Shown: in pieces, positions 1-5,514 of the stretch
Numbering within the stretch: the stretch's first letter is position 1
How the letters are laid out: each line of letters begins with the position of its first letter
NCBI GenBank assembly: GCA_023398615.1
Contig: JAEWSD010000237.1
Span: 1-9,178, forward strand
Direction: 5' to 3'
Length of the DNA: 9,178 nucleotides
Source: Bacillota bacterium
Lineage (GTDB): Bacteria > Bacillota > Clostridia > Lachnospirales > Lachnospiraceae
Made by a program: the position numbers and the translations under genes
Notes under the pieces: model-generated
The model's database searches: none
Seen by the model: only the letters and a program-made list of their open reading frames with translations
What the model was told of the DNA's origin: nothing

Positions 1-9
1 GTGTAGTGG

Positions 10-1044
10 ATGAGGAGATATGCTATAGGGGTTATATGCTTGTGTTTATTGATTATTGCGGCCGGTTATTATCTGTTTACGACAGATTCTGAATTCGTTC
101 ATGAGGACGGACGGAACACCGGAGTATCAAGTGGTTCCGGTGATGACCGGGGAAATGCGGATGCTTTAGAAGCGAAGGGAAATTCGACGGAAGAAGAGGA
201 AGCTTCCGTACAAGAGGGCAAAGCATCAAAGCAAAAGGAACGGACCACGGTAGCACCGACGGAAGAACCGGAAGAGATAAGCTTAATTGACCCTGCGGGT
301 AATAGTATGGAAAGCAGAATTCGTACGCCGGAAGGCTATAAACGGACGGCAGCTTCCGAAGGAAGCTTGCAGGCTTATCTGAGGAAGTTGGAGCTGAAGC
401 CGGACGGGAGTCCGGTCATGCTTTTTGATAATACCGAGAAAGGAAACCAGTCCGCACATGCCGCTGTATTTGCGTTTGATGCCGGTGACGGCGACCTGCA
501 GCAATGTGCGGACAGCATCATCAGGATCTACAGTGAATACTACCTGTCAACGGGAGCGGTTGATAAGATACGTTTCCATCTTACCAACGGTTTTCTGATG
601 GATTATGAAACCTGGAGGAACGGCGGCCGGATCAAGGTGCAGGGGAATGATGTTACCTGGGTATCGTCAGCCGGCTATGATGACAGCTATGAAGGTTTCC
701 GCTCCTATCTTAAGCAGGTAATGATTTATGCGGGCACACTTTCCTTATCCGAGGAGGGCCATTTAATTGATAAAGAGGAATTGAAAACCGGTGATATGAT
801 AATCAAAGGCGGCAGTCCCGGGCATTGTGTCCTGGTCGTGGATGCCGCGGAAAATGAATCGGGCGAACGCTGTTATCTGCTGGCACAAGGCTTTATGCCG
901 GCCCAGGAATTTCATATCCTTAACAATCCCGCAGATTCATTGAATCCGTGGTATTATGAAAGAGATCTGGAATATCCGGTGCGGACGCCGCAGTATACGT
1001 TTGGGGAAGGAACGATAAAACGCTGGCAGGAAGGCTTTGAATAA
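10..1044 (+). CDS. Membrane-anchored DUF4846 domain protein
   Basis: 344 residues. The N-terminus has two Arg and then a hydrophobic stretch (about 5-23) with no clear lipobox, so a signal anchor or uncleaved signal is likely and the rest should lie outside the cytoplasm. Residues 26-90 are a low-complexity linker rich in Gly, Ser, Asp and Glu. The globular part (about 92-340) matches what I recall of the DUF4846 family of Clostridia: YLRKLELKPDGSPV (123-136), KGNQSAHAAVF (144-154), DLQQCADSIIRIYSEYY (162-178), GDMIIKGGSPGHCVLVVD (261-278) and LLAQGFMPAQEFHI (290-303). The function of the family is not established. The Cys166 helix and the later GHC segment recall papain-like NlpC/P60 folds, which is only inference. 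The start is the first ATG after an in-frame TAG at 4-6; its ribosome site cannot be judged because the window begins there. No operon link to the feo genes is visible, since the long inverted repeat with a T-tract follows. Confidence 0.85.
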   Translation: MRRYAIGVICLCLLIIAAGYYLFTTDSEFVHEDGRNTGVSSGSGDDRGNADALEAKGNSTEEEEASVQEGKASKQKERTTVAPTEEPEEISLIDPAGNSMESRIRTPEGYKRTAASEGSLQAYLRKLELKPDGSPVMLFDNTEKGNQSAHAAVFAFDAGDGDLQQCADSIIRIYSEYYLSTGAVDKIRFHLTNGFLMDYETWRNGGRIKVQGNDVTWVSSAGYDDSYEGFRSYLKQVMIYAGTLSLSEEGHLIDKEELKTGDMIIKGGSPGHCVLVVDAAENESGERCYLLAQGFMPAQEFHILNNPADSLNPWYYERDLEYPVRTPQYTFGEGTIKRWQEGFE

Positions 1045-1057
1045 ACATTTCTTAAAT

Positions 1058-1174
1058 AAGACTGTTGGAAAACTCATAATATGATGAATCTATTTGAATT
1101 GTTCTTAATATTTCTCGAAATATTAAGAACAATTCATTTACAGGGCATATTAATATGAGTTTTGCAATAGTCTT
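1058..1174. repeat. 117-bp near-symmetrical inverted repeat, MITE-like
   Basis: The outer arms at 1058-1077 and 1155-1174 are reverse complements at 18 of 20 positions. The inner arms at 1096-1113 and 1118-1135 are a perfect 18-bp inverted repeat around the centre CTCG. Between the two paired zones the halves align only loosely, with a one-base length difference. The whole element could fold into one long hairpin. Terminal inverted repeats beginning AAGACTRTTGSAAAACTCAT, with no ORF inside, are what a non-autonomous insertion element would show. I found no clear target-site duplication, and I cannot assign a transposon family from sequence alone. Confidence 0.8.
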
Positions 1175-1186
1175 TTTTGTTTTTTA
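1058..1186 (+). terminator. Possible intrinsic terminator of the DUF4846 gene
   Basis: The long inverted repeat lies 13 bp after the DUF4846 stop codon, and its right outer arm runs straight into a T-rich tract (TCTTTTTTGTTTTTT, about 1171-1185). Stem plus U-tract is the layout of a rho-independent terminator, and it separates this gene from the feo promoter about 40 bp on. The stem is far longer than normal, so termination may be a by-product of an inserted element. Confidence 0.5.
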
Positions 1187-1193
1187 TTTAAAT

Positions 1194-1213
1194 GAAAATG
1201 ATAATAATTATCA
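1194..1213. promoter_or_regulatory. Fur box upstream of the feo promoter
   Basis: Positions 1199-1213 read TGATAAT-A-ATTATCA, an exact match to the 7-1-7 Fur box of Gram-positive bacteria (TGATAATNATTATCA). In the classical 19-bp format, 1194-1212 matches GATAATGATAATCATTATC at 17 of 19 positions. The site ends 9 bp before the -35 hexamer, about -59 to -45 from the predicted start of transcription. It predicts iron-dependent control of the feo operon. Related PerR or Zur boxes share this core, but the feo context favours Fur. Confidence 0.88.
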
Positions 1214-1222
1214 AAAAAGTTC

Positions 1223-1251
1223 TTGACATTAAAGGAGGCTTGAATTATACT
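1223..1251 (+). promoter_or_regulatory. Sigma-A promoter of the feo operon
   Basis: The -35 is TTGACA (1223-1228), the spacer is 17 bp and the -10 is TATACT (1246-1251); only one of twelve bases departs from consensus. An A/T-rich stretch upstream could act as an UP element. Transcription should start near 1258, giving a leader of roughly 60 nt to the first feoA. A strong promoter between two Fur boxes fits high expression when iron is scarce. Confidence 0.85.
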
Positions 1252-1271
1252 AATCAATGAAAAGATGTAAA

Positions 1272-1286
1272 TGAAAGTCATTATCA
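1272..1286. promoter_or_regulatory. Second Fur box, in the feo leader
   Basis: The sequence TGAAAGT-C-ATTATCA matches the 7-1-7 Fur consensus at 12 of 14 defined positions. It lies about +15 to +29 from the predicted start of transcription, where bound Fur would block initiation or early elongation. Its centre is 73 bp from that of the upstream box, close to seven helical turns. Confidence 0.7.
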
Positions 1287-1319
1287 AATATGCAGCATAT
1301 TATAGAGAGGATGATTATG

Positions 1320-1529
1320 ATGCCTTTAACAATGGCAAAGGCCGGCGACAGGAATGAAATAAAGAAAGTCGGCGGTAAGGAAGATACCAGGAGGTTCCTG
1401 GAAAACCTTGGTTTTGTAAAGGGTAGCTTCGTCACCGTTATAACGGAAATCGGCGGTAACATGATAGTGAATATCAAAGATTCCAGAGTTGCTATCAACA
1501 AAGACATGGCGAATAAGATAATAGTATGA
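1320..1529 (+). CDS. feoA: FeoA-domain protein (first of two)
   Basis: 69 residues with the layout of a FeoA SH3-like domain: MPLTMAKAGDRNEIKKVGG, a helix around RRFLENLGFVKG (24-35), then beta strands ending in DSRVAINKDMANKIIV. FeoA proteins are small cytoplasmic partners of FeoB in Fe(II) uptake. An in-frame ATG at 1290 exists, but GAGAGG at 1305-1310 would then lie inside the gene. With the ATG at 1320 (or 1317) it sits 9 (or 6) nt upstream as a proper ribosome site, and the protein starts like other FeoA sequences. It is divergent from the second copy and reads more like a stand-alone FeoA subtype. It is the first gene after the Fur-controlled promoter, 31 bp before the second feoA. Confidence 0.85.
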   Translation: MPLTMAKAGDRNEIKKVGGKEDTRRFLENLGFVKGSFVTVITEIGGNMIVNIKDSRVAINKDMANKIIV

Positions 1530-1560
1530 CCCAAAAAAAGCAGTAAGGAAAGGATAGAGT

Positions 1561-1782
1561 ATGAAAACATTAAAGGAAATTCAGTGCGGGGAAACAGTAA
1601 AGGTAACAAAGCTTAACGGCCTCGGGCCGGTAAAAAGGCGTATTATGGATATGGGAATAACAAAGGGAGTTGAAGTATTCGTAAGAAAAGTGGCGCCGCT
1701 TGGCGACCCTGTGGAAGTAACGGTACGCGGATATGAGCTGTCACTAAGAAAAGCGGATGCTGAAATAATTGAGGTAGAATAA
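1561..1782 (+). CDS. feoA: FeoA ferrous iron transport protein (second copy)
   Basis: 73 residues, a complete canonical FeoA: MKTLKEIQCGETVKVTKL, then GPVKRRIMDMGITKGVEV (22-39), KVAPLGDPVEVTVRGYELSLRK (43-64) and a terminal EIIEVE. The LGDP-ExxVRGYxLSLRKxxAxxIxV pattern is diagnostic for the family. It is expected to dock on FeoB in the cytoplasm and support Fe(II) transport. The ribosome site AAGGAAAGG lies just upstream (about 1545-1553). It follows the first feoA by 31 bp and precedes feoB by 106 bp, in the same direction and with no terminator in between. Confidence 0.95.
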   Translation: MKTLKEIQCGETVKVTKLNGLGPVKRRIMDMGITKGVEVFVRKVAPLGDPVEVTVRGYELSLRKADAEIIEVE

Positions 1783-1888
1783 TTTTTTGAACGTAGGTTA
1801 GCGGCAACTAATCATATGGAGTATAACAGCTGCGATAAATGAGTTTAAAATTATGAGTACCTGAAAAGGGAGATAGGAGAGTTTAGAG

Positions 1889-4066
1889 ATGTCGATTAAA
1901 ATTGCACTAGCGGGTAATCCAAACAGCGGTAAAACAACACTTTTTAATGCATTGACGGGATCAAATCAGTTTGTGGGGAACTGGCCCGGCGTTACGGTTG
2001 AGAAGAAGGAAGGGAAATTAAAAGGTCATAAGGATGTAATCATTATGGACCTACCGGGTATTTATTCTTTATCCCCATACACTCTTGAGGAGGTAGTTGC
2101 AAGGAATTACCTGATAAATGAAAAGCCGGATGCGATTCTTAATATCGTAGACGGAACAAATATTGAAAGGAATCTGTATCTGTCCACCCAGCTTATGGAG
2201 CTTGGCATCCCGGTTATAATGGCAGTCAATATGATGGATATTGTCAATAAGAACGGTGATCAGATACATATTGATAAACTCAGTAAAAAGTTAGGCTGCG
2301 AAGTAGTCGAAATATCGGCCTTAAAGGGGACGGGGATCACCGCTGCGGCGGAGAAGGCTGTGAATCTTGCAAAGAGCAGGGCAAAAACTCCGGCCGTACA
2401 TGAGTTTACACCGGAAGTCGAAAGCGTACTTACTGCTATTGAGGACAAAATCGGTCCGGAGGTGTCGGAAGAACAGAAACGTTTCTTTGCCATTAAGCTG
2501 CTGGAACGGGACGATAAGATTGTGCTGCAGATGAAACAGGCTCCGGATGTGACGGCGGAGATAGAAAAGCTGGAAAAGGACATGGATGATGATACGGAAA
2601 GCATCATTACAAATGAAAGGTATCTGTTCATTTCCTCCATAATAAAGGAGTGCTATACGAAGAAAAGCAAAAACAGGCTGACGACTTCGGATAAGATCGA
2701 CAGGATTGTGACCAACCGGTTCCTGGCGCTCCCTATATTTGCGATAGTTATGTTCCTTGTATATTATGTATCTGTGACGACCGTAGGCACATGGGCCACC
2801 GACTGGGCCAATGACGGGGTATTCGGCGACGGATGGAGCCTGTTCGGCTTGCAGGTTCCGGGTATTCCCGGGCTAGTTGAATCAGGCTTGAATGCAATAG
2901 GCTGTGCCGACTGGCTGCAGGGCTTGATCCTGGACGGTATCGTAGCCGGTGTTGGAGCCGTTCTGGGATTTGTACCCCAGATGTTAATTCTCTTCATATT
3001 TCTTGCCTTTCTTGAAGCCTGCGGCTATATGGCGAGAATCGCGTTTATTATGGATAGGATATTCCGCAAATTCGGACTGTCAGGCAAATCCTTTATCCCA
3101 ATGCTGATTGGCAGCGGATGCGGGGTTCCCGGAATCATGGCTTCACGTACGATCGAGAATGACCGTGACAGGAAGATGACGATTATGACAACAACATTTA
3201 TTCCCTGCGGAGCGAAGCTTCCGATCATAGCATTAATTGCCGGAGCACTGTTCAACGGTGCATGGTGGGTAGCGCCAAGCGCATATTTTGTAGGTATTAC
3301 GGCTATTATTGTATCCGGTATTATCCTGAAAAAGACGAAGATATTTGCGGGAGACCCGGCGCCCTTTGTTATGGAGCTTCCGGCGTACCACATGCCTACG
3401 GTTTCCAATATACTAAGGAGTATGTGGGAGCGCGGCTGGTCATTCATTAAGAAGGCGGGGACTATAATTTTACTTTCCACTATCTTTGTATGGTTTACCT
3501 CCAGCTTTGGCATTGTAAACGGCAGATTTGGAATGGTAGAGGATCTCAGTGACGGCTTCCTTGCCAACTTAGGTAATTTACTGGCACCGATTTTCGCACC
3601 GTTAGGCTGGGGCGACTGGAAATCGACGGTAGCGGCGATTACGGGCCTTGTGGCCAAGGAAAATGTGGTAGGTACCTTTGGTATCCTGTTTGGATTTGCG
3701 GAAGTTGCAGAGGATGGGTCTGAAATCTGGGGAACACTTGCGGGAAGCATGACGCAGATAGCAGCATATTCTTTCCTTGTATTTAACCTTCTGTGCGCTC
3801 CGTGCTTTGCAGCAATGGGAGCAATCAAACGGGAAATGAATAATGCAAAATGGTTCTGGATTGCAATCGGATACCAGACATGTCTGGCTTATCTCGTATC
3901 CCTTTGCATTTACCAGATCGGAATTCTTATCACGAGAGGAGCTTTCGGGGTCGGAACGGTAGCGGCATTTATTATCATAATCGCTTTGCTGTATTTATTG
4001 TTCAGGCCGTATAAAGTAAGCAATACCCTTAAGGTTAATGTAAAAAATGTAGCCGGAGCAAGATAG
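1889..4066 (+). CDS. feoB: FeoB ferrous iron transporter (GTPase-permease)
   Basis: 725 residues, full length for FeoB, the inner-membrane Fe(II) importer. The N-terminal G domain has G1 GNPNSGKT (9-16), the WPGVTVEKKEG switch region (32-42), G3 DLPG (54-57), G4 NMMD (114-117) and G5 SALKG (143-147). A helical guanine-dissociation-inhibitor-like region follows (about 160-265), then the membrane part from about residue 278. Both conserved gate motifs are intact: GCGVPGIMASR, with Cys411, and CAPCFAAMGAIKREM, with Cys636 and Cys639. The conserved PCGAKLP segment carries Cys440. The start ATG has AGGAGA at 1875-1880, 8 nt upstream. The 106-bp gap before it shows no convincing second promoter. 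No truncation or lost motif is seen, so the protein should be active. Expression is expected to follow iron through the two Fur boxes of the operon. Confidence 0.98.
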   Translation: MSIKIALAGNPNSGKTTLFNALTGSNQFVGNWPGVTVEKKEGKLKGHKDVIIMDLPGIYSLSPYTLEEVVARNYLINEKPDAILNIVDGTNIERNLYLSTQLMELGIPVIMAVNMMDIVNKNGDQIHIDKLSKKLGCEVVEISALKGTGITAAAEKAVNLAKSRAKTPAVHEFTPEVESVLTAIEDKIGPEVSEEQKRFFAIKLLERDDKIVLQMKQAPDVTAEIEKLEKDMDDDTESIITNERYLFISSIIKECYTKKSKNRLTTSDKIDRIVTNRFLALPIFAIVMFLVYYVSVTTVGTWATDWANDGVFGDGWSLFGLQVPGIPGLVESGLNAIGCADWLQGLILDGIVAGVGAVLGFVPQMLILFIFLAFLEACGYMARIAFIMDRIFRKFGLSGKSFIPMLIGSGCGVPGIMASRTIENDRDRKMTIMTTTFIPCGAKLPIIALIAGALFNGAWWVAPSAYFVGITAIIVSGIILKKTKIFAGDPAPFVMELPAYHMPTVSNILRSMWERGWSFIKKAGTIILLSTIFVWFTSSFGIVNGRFGMVEDLSDGFLANLGNLLAPIFAPLGWGDWKSTVAAITGLVAKENVVGTFGILFGFAEVAEDGSEIWGTLAGSMTQIAAYSFLVFNLLCAPCFAAMGAIKREMNNAKWFWIAIGYQTCLAYLVSLCIYQIGILITRGAFGVGTVAAFIIIIALLYLLFRPYKVSNTLKVNVKNVAGAR

Positions 4067-4071
4067 GCAAA

Positions 4072-4101
4072 CGGCCTGCGCCGGTATCCGGGAGCAGGCC
4101 G
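4072..4101 (+). other. Nested hairpin between feoB and the Cys-rich gene
   Basis: CGGCCTGC (4072-4079) pairs with GCAGGCCG (4094-4101), and within the loop CCGG (4081-4084) can pair with CCGG (4088-4091) around TAT. No T-tract follows, so a normal intrinsic terminator is unlikely. The hairpin begins 5 bp after the feoB stop and ends just before the next ribosome site. It could stabilise the feoB 3' end or tune translation of the small gene. Confidence 0.5.
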
Positions 4102-4121
4102 GACAGGAAAGGAGACAGAAT

Positions 4122-4259
4122 ATGGGAACACTTATAGTAGGTCTTATAGTAGCAGGGATTGTTGCAGTTATTATAAACAGCATGGTAAGAGATAAAAGAA
4201 ACGGGAAGTCTATACAATGCGGGGAAGATTGCAAGCATTGCGGCGGGCACTGCCATTAG
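4122..4259 (+). CDS. FeoB-associated Cys-rich membrane micro-protein
   Basis: 45 residues, translated directly from the sequence. A hydrophobic segment (MGTLIVGLIVAGIVAVIINS, 1-20) is followed by a basic stretch (MVRDKRNGK) and a Cys/His-rich tail, CGEDCKHCGGHCH, with Cys at 33, 37, 40 and 44. One membrane segment plus a CxxxCxxCxxxC tail directly after feoB is the layout of the FeoB-associated Cys-rich membrane protein family. The basic linker suggests a cytoplasmic tail. Metal binding by the Cys/His cluster, perhaps handing on Fe(II), is inference. The ribosome site AAAGGAGA (4108-4115) is strong and well spaced. The gene is short enough for automatic callers to miss. It lies 55 bp after feoB and 22 bp before the Fur-like gene. 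Confidence 0.9.
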   Translation: MGTLIVGLIVAGIVAVIINSMVRDKRNGKSIQCGEDCKHCGGHCH

Positions 4260-4281
4260 TATATACGTTGGAGGTAATGAA

Positions 4282-4779
4282 GTGACTGATAATCATTCAA
4301 TTCATATTCAGTTAGAAGCAAAAAAAATGCATGATACCAGAAGCTTTCGCAGAACGAAAATGCAAAAGGATATGATCATTCAAAGGCTGAAGGATATTGG
4401 GTGCCGGATTACGAAGCAGCGGATTCTTATTATTGATATTATCCTTGAAAATGAATGCGCAAGCTGCAAAGAGATTTATTATAAAGCATCTGCGGCGGAT
4501 GAAGGCATTGGAGTTGCAACGGTTTACCGGCTGGTTAACACGTTGGAAGAAATCGGCGCAATCAGCCGCAAGAATATGTATAAAATAGCCTATCCCGATA
4601 ATTGTATCATGGAAAATGCATGTACCGTCGTATTAGATGATCATACCACATATCATTTGTCGGCTCAGAAATGGAATGCCGTTATAAAAGCCGGACTTAC
4701 CGTATGCGGATATCTGGAGAATCAGAATATTGCTTCCATAACGGTAAAAGGATGTGAATGTGAAGGAGTCGTATGCTGA
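4282..4779 (+). CDS. Atypical Fur-family transcriptional regulator
   Basis: 165 residues from a GTG start chosen because GGAGG (4270-4274) lies 7 nt upstream; the ATG at 4327 has no such site. The winged-helix domain is typical of Fur: RLKDIGCRITKQRILIIDII (35-54), a helix carrying CASCKEIYYKAS, and GIGVATVYRLVNTLEEIGAI (75-94). The C-terminal half is not typical. It has no His-rich HHHxHxxC segment and no paired CxxC zinc sites. It has ENACTVVLDDHTTYHLSAQKW and ends in GCECEGVVC (Cys158, 160, 165). It should therefore bind DNA but sense differently, or dimerise without the usual metals. It is the last gene of the feo operon and so is itself probably controlled by iron. It may act on feo or on other genes; the true Fur is probably encoded elsewhere. 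The family call is firm and the role is open. Confidence 0.88.
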   Translation: MTDNHSIHIQLEAKKMHDTRSFRRTKMQKDMIIQRLKDIGCRITKQRILIIDIILENECASCKEIYYKASAADEGIGVATVYRLVNTLEEIGAISRKNMYKIAYPDNCIMENACTVVLDDHTTYHLSAQKWNAVIKAGLTVCGYLENQNIASITVKGCECEGVVC

Positions 4780-4798
4780 AAACGGATTTTTTTAGAAA

Positions 4799-4830
4799 TT
4801 GACATAAGCCCGGAAAGATGATAGTATAAT
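4799..4830 (+). promoter_or_regulatory. Promoter of tetR
   Basis: TTGACA (4799-4804) is a perfect -35. A perfect TATAAT lies at 4825-4830, but the spacer is 20 bp, longer than the usual 17. With a 17-bp spacer the -10 would be TAGTAT (4822-4827), a 4 of 6 match. Either way transcription would start around 4834-4837, inside the operator palindrome that follows, which suits autorepression. Confidence 0.7.
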
Positions 4831-4833
4831 CTC

Positions 4834-4856
4834 AGAACATAACAGCGTTATGGAAC
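4834..4856. promoter_or_regulatory. TetR operator 1 (at the tetR promoter)
   Basis: The core CATAAC-AGC-GTTATG (4838-4852) is a perfect 6-3-6 palindrome. The 23-bp window matches the second copy at 5532-5554 in 19 of 23 positions. It sits at the predicted start of transcription, where a bound repressor blocks initiation, and 27 bp before the presumed tetR start. Two copies in one cassette beside a TetR gene make it the likely binding site, but binding is inferred. Confidence 0.8.
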
Positions 4857-4862
4857 TGTTGC

Positions 4863-4870
4863 AAAGGAGG
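4863..4870 (+). promoter_or_regulatory. Ribosome binding site that fixes the tetR start at ATC
   Basis: AAAGGAGG is a near-perfect Shine-Dalgarno, followed by another AGG (4871-4873). Eight nt downstream of it, in the TetR frame, is ATC (4879-4881). No ATG, GTG or TTG occurs in this frame between the stop at 4840-4842 and the GTG at 4990, which is too far away (120 nt) for this site to serve. Confidence 0.8.
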
Positions 4871-4878
4871 AGGATACT

Positions 4879-5514
4879 ATCAGCAGGGATAAGGAAACGA
4901 AGACCTTACTGTTAGAAGCAGCGAAGGCAGAATTTTTAAAATACGGTTATCAGAAAGCTTCCCTGAGGAATATATGCAGGAAAGCCGGAGTGACTACCGG
5001 AGCACTCTATTTCTTTTATAAGGATAAGGAAGATTTGTTTGACTGTGTTGTAGGTCCGGCGGCAGAATCGGTTAAAGCTATTCTCCTGGAACATACAATG
5101 CTTGAAGAAGAAGCGATAGCCAGGGATCAGATTATGGATATCCTTGAAGATATTGAGGTTTCAAAAGCGTTAATACATTTCTATTATAGCAATAAAGAGG
5201 AAGCCATACTCTTATTGAGAAAATCACAGGGATCCTCCTACGAGAATTTTGTAGATGATCTGGTGGCTATTATGGAGGAAAGCAGCAGGATTCTTTTTGA
5301 AGCAATTGCAAAAACCCAGGGCCATGCAATGTTTACCGAATGTACGTTACACTGGTTTGCACATATACAGGTCGAATCGTTCTTACATGTGCTTTCCCAT
5401 GATATGCCGAAGGAAGAAACCTTAAAGCAAATCGAGATTGTCACTACATTTTTACGGGGAGGATATGAGAAATTAATCGACGCCGGCAAATATTTTACTG
5501 ATCACCTCAAGTGA
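4879..5514 (+). CDS. TetR/AcrR-family repressor with a non-canonical ATC start
   Basis: 211 residues if translation begins at ATC. The N-terminus then reads (M)SRDKETKTLLLEAAKAEF, then YGYQKASLRNICRKAGV and TTGALYFFYKDKEDLF, a complete TetR helix-turn-helix domain (HTH about 28-47). The rest is a helical ligand-binding and dimer domain, with no motif that names a ligand. The only standard start in frame is GTG at 4990 (residue 38), which has no ribosome site and would delete half of the HTH, so I reject it. Either initiation is at AUC, or an ATG was lost by a G-to-C change in the strain or the assembly. The gene has its own promoter with an operator at the start point, so autorepression is likely. 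It lies 75 bp before the ATPase gene, and that gap carries the second operator. It probably represses the ABC exporter and is released by a toxic ligand (inference). Confidence 0.85.
   Translation: MSRDKETKTLLLEAAKAEFLKYGYQKASLRNICRKAGVTTGALYFFYKDKEDLFDCVVGPAAESVKAILLEHTMLEEEAIARDQIMDILEDIEVSKALIHFYYSNKEEAILLLRKSQGSSYENFVDDLVAIMEESSRILFEAIAKTQGHAMFTECTLHWFAHIQVESFLHVLSHDMPKEETLKQIEIVTTFLRGGYEKLIDAGKYFTDHLK

Larger units (their letters stand above)
4819..4882. repeat. 9-bp inverted repeat joining the -10 box and the tetR start
   Basis: TGATAGTAT at 4819-4827 is the exact reverse complement of ATACTATCA at 4874-4882. The left arm overlaps the -10 region and the right arm contains the presumed ATC start codon. 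The operator palindrome lies between them. In a transcript reading through from feo, the arms could pair and cover the start codon; in transcripts from the local promoter the left arm would be absent. Confidence 0.5.

Noticed and set aside
1290..1319. Upstream ATG for the first feoA
   Set aside because: The best ribosome site (GAGAGG, 1305-1310) lies downstream of it, and the added residues are not FeoA-like.
1821..1838. GTATAACAGCTGCGATA in the feoA-feoB gap as a third TetR operator
   Set aside because: Only the TAACAGC half matches the core; the right half is displaced and not a palindrome.
1783..1888. Riboswitch or separate feoB promoter in the 106-bp gap
   Set aside because: No stable paired architecture or properly spaced -35/-10 pair was found by eye.
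3025..3828. 267-codon open frame on the minus strand inside feoB
   Set aside because: It is a shadow of the conserved FeoB frame; it has no ribosome site and a composition set by the opposite strand.
4850..4915. Short ORF starting with the ATG inside operator 1, which might be a frameshifted tetR start
   Set aside because: It encodes 21 residues unlike any TetR N-terminus and starts upstream of the Shine-Dalgarno; a frameshift is not needed because the TetR frame is open from 4843.
4990..5514. TetR CDS beginning at the GTG at 4990
   Set aside because: It removes the first half of the helix-turn-helix domain and has no ribosome site; the coding frame and a near-perfect Shine-Dalgarno continue upstream to 4879.
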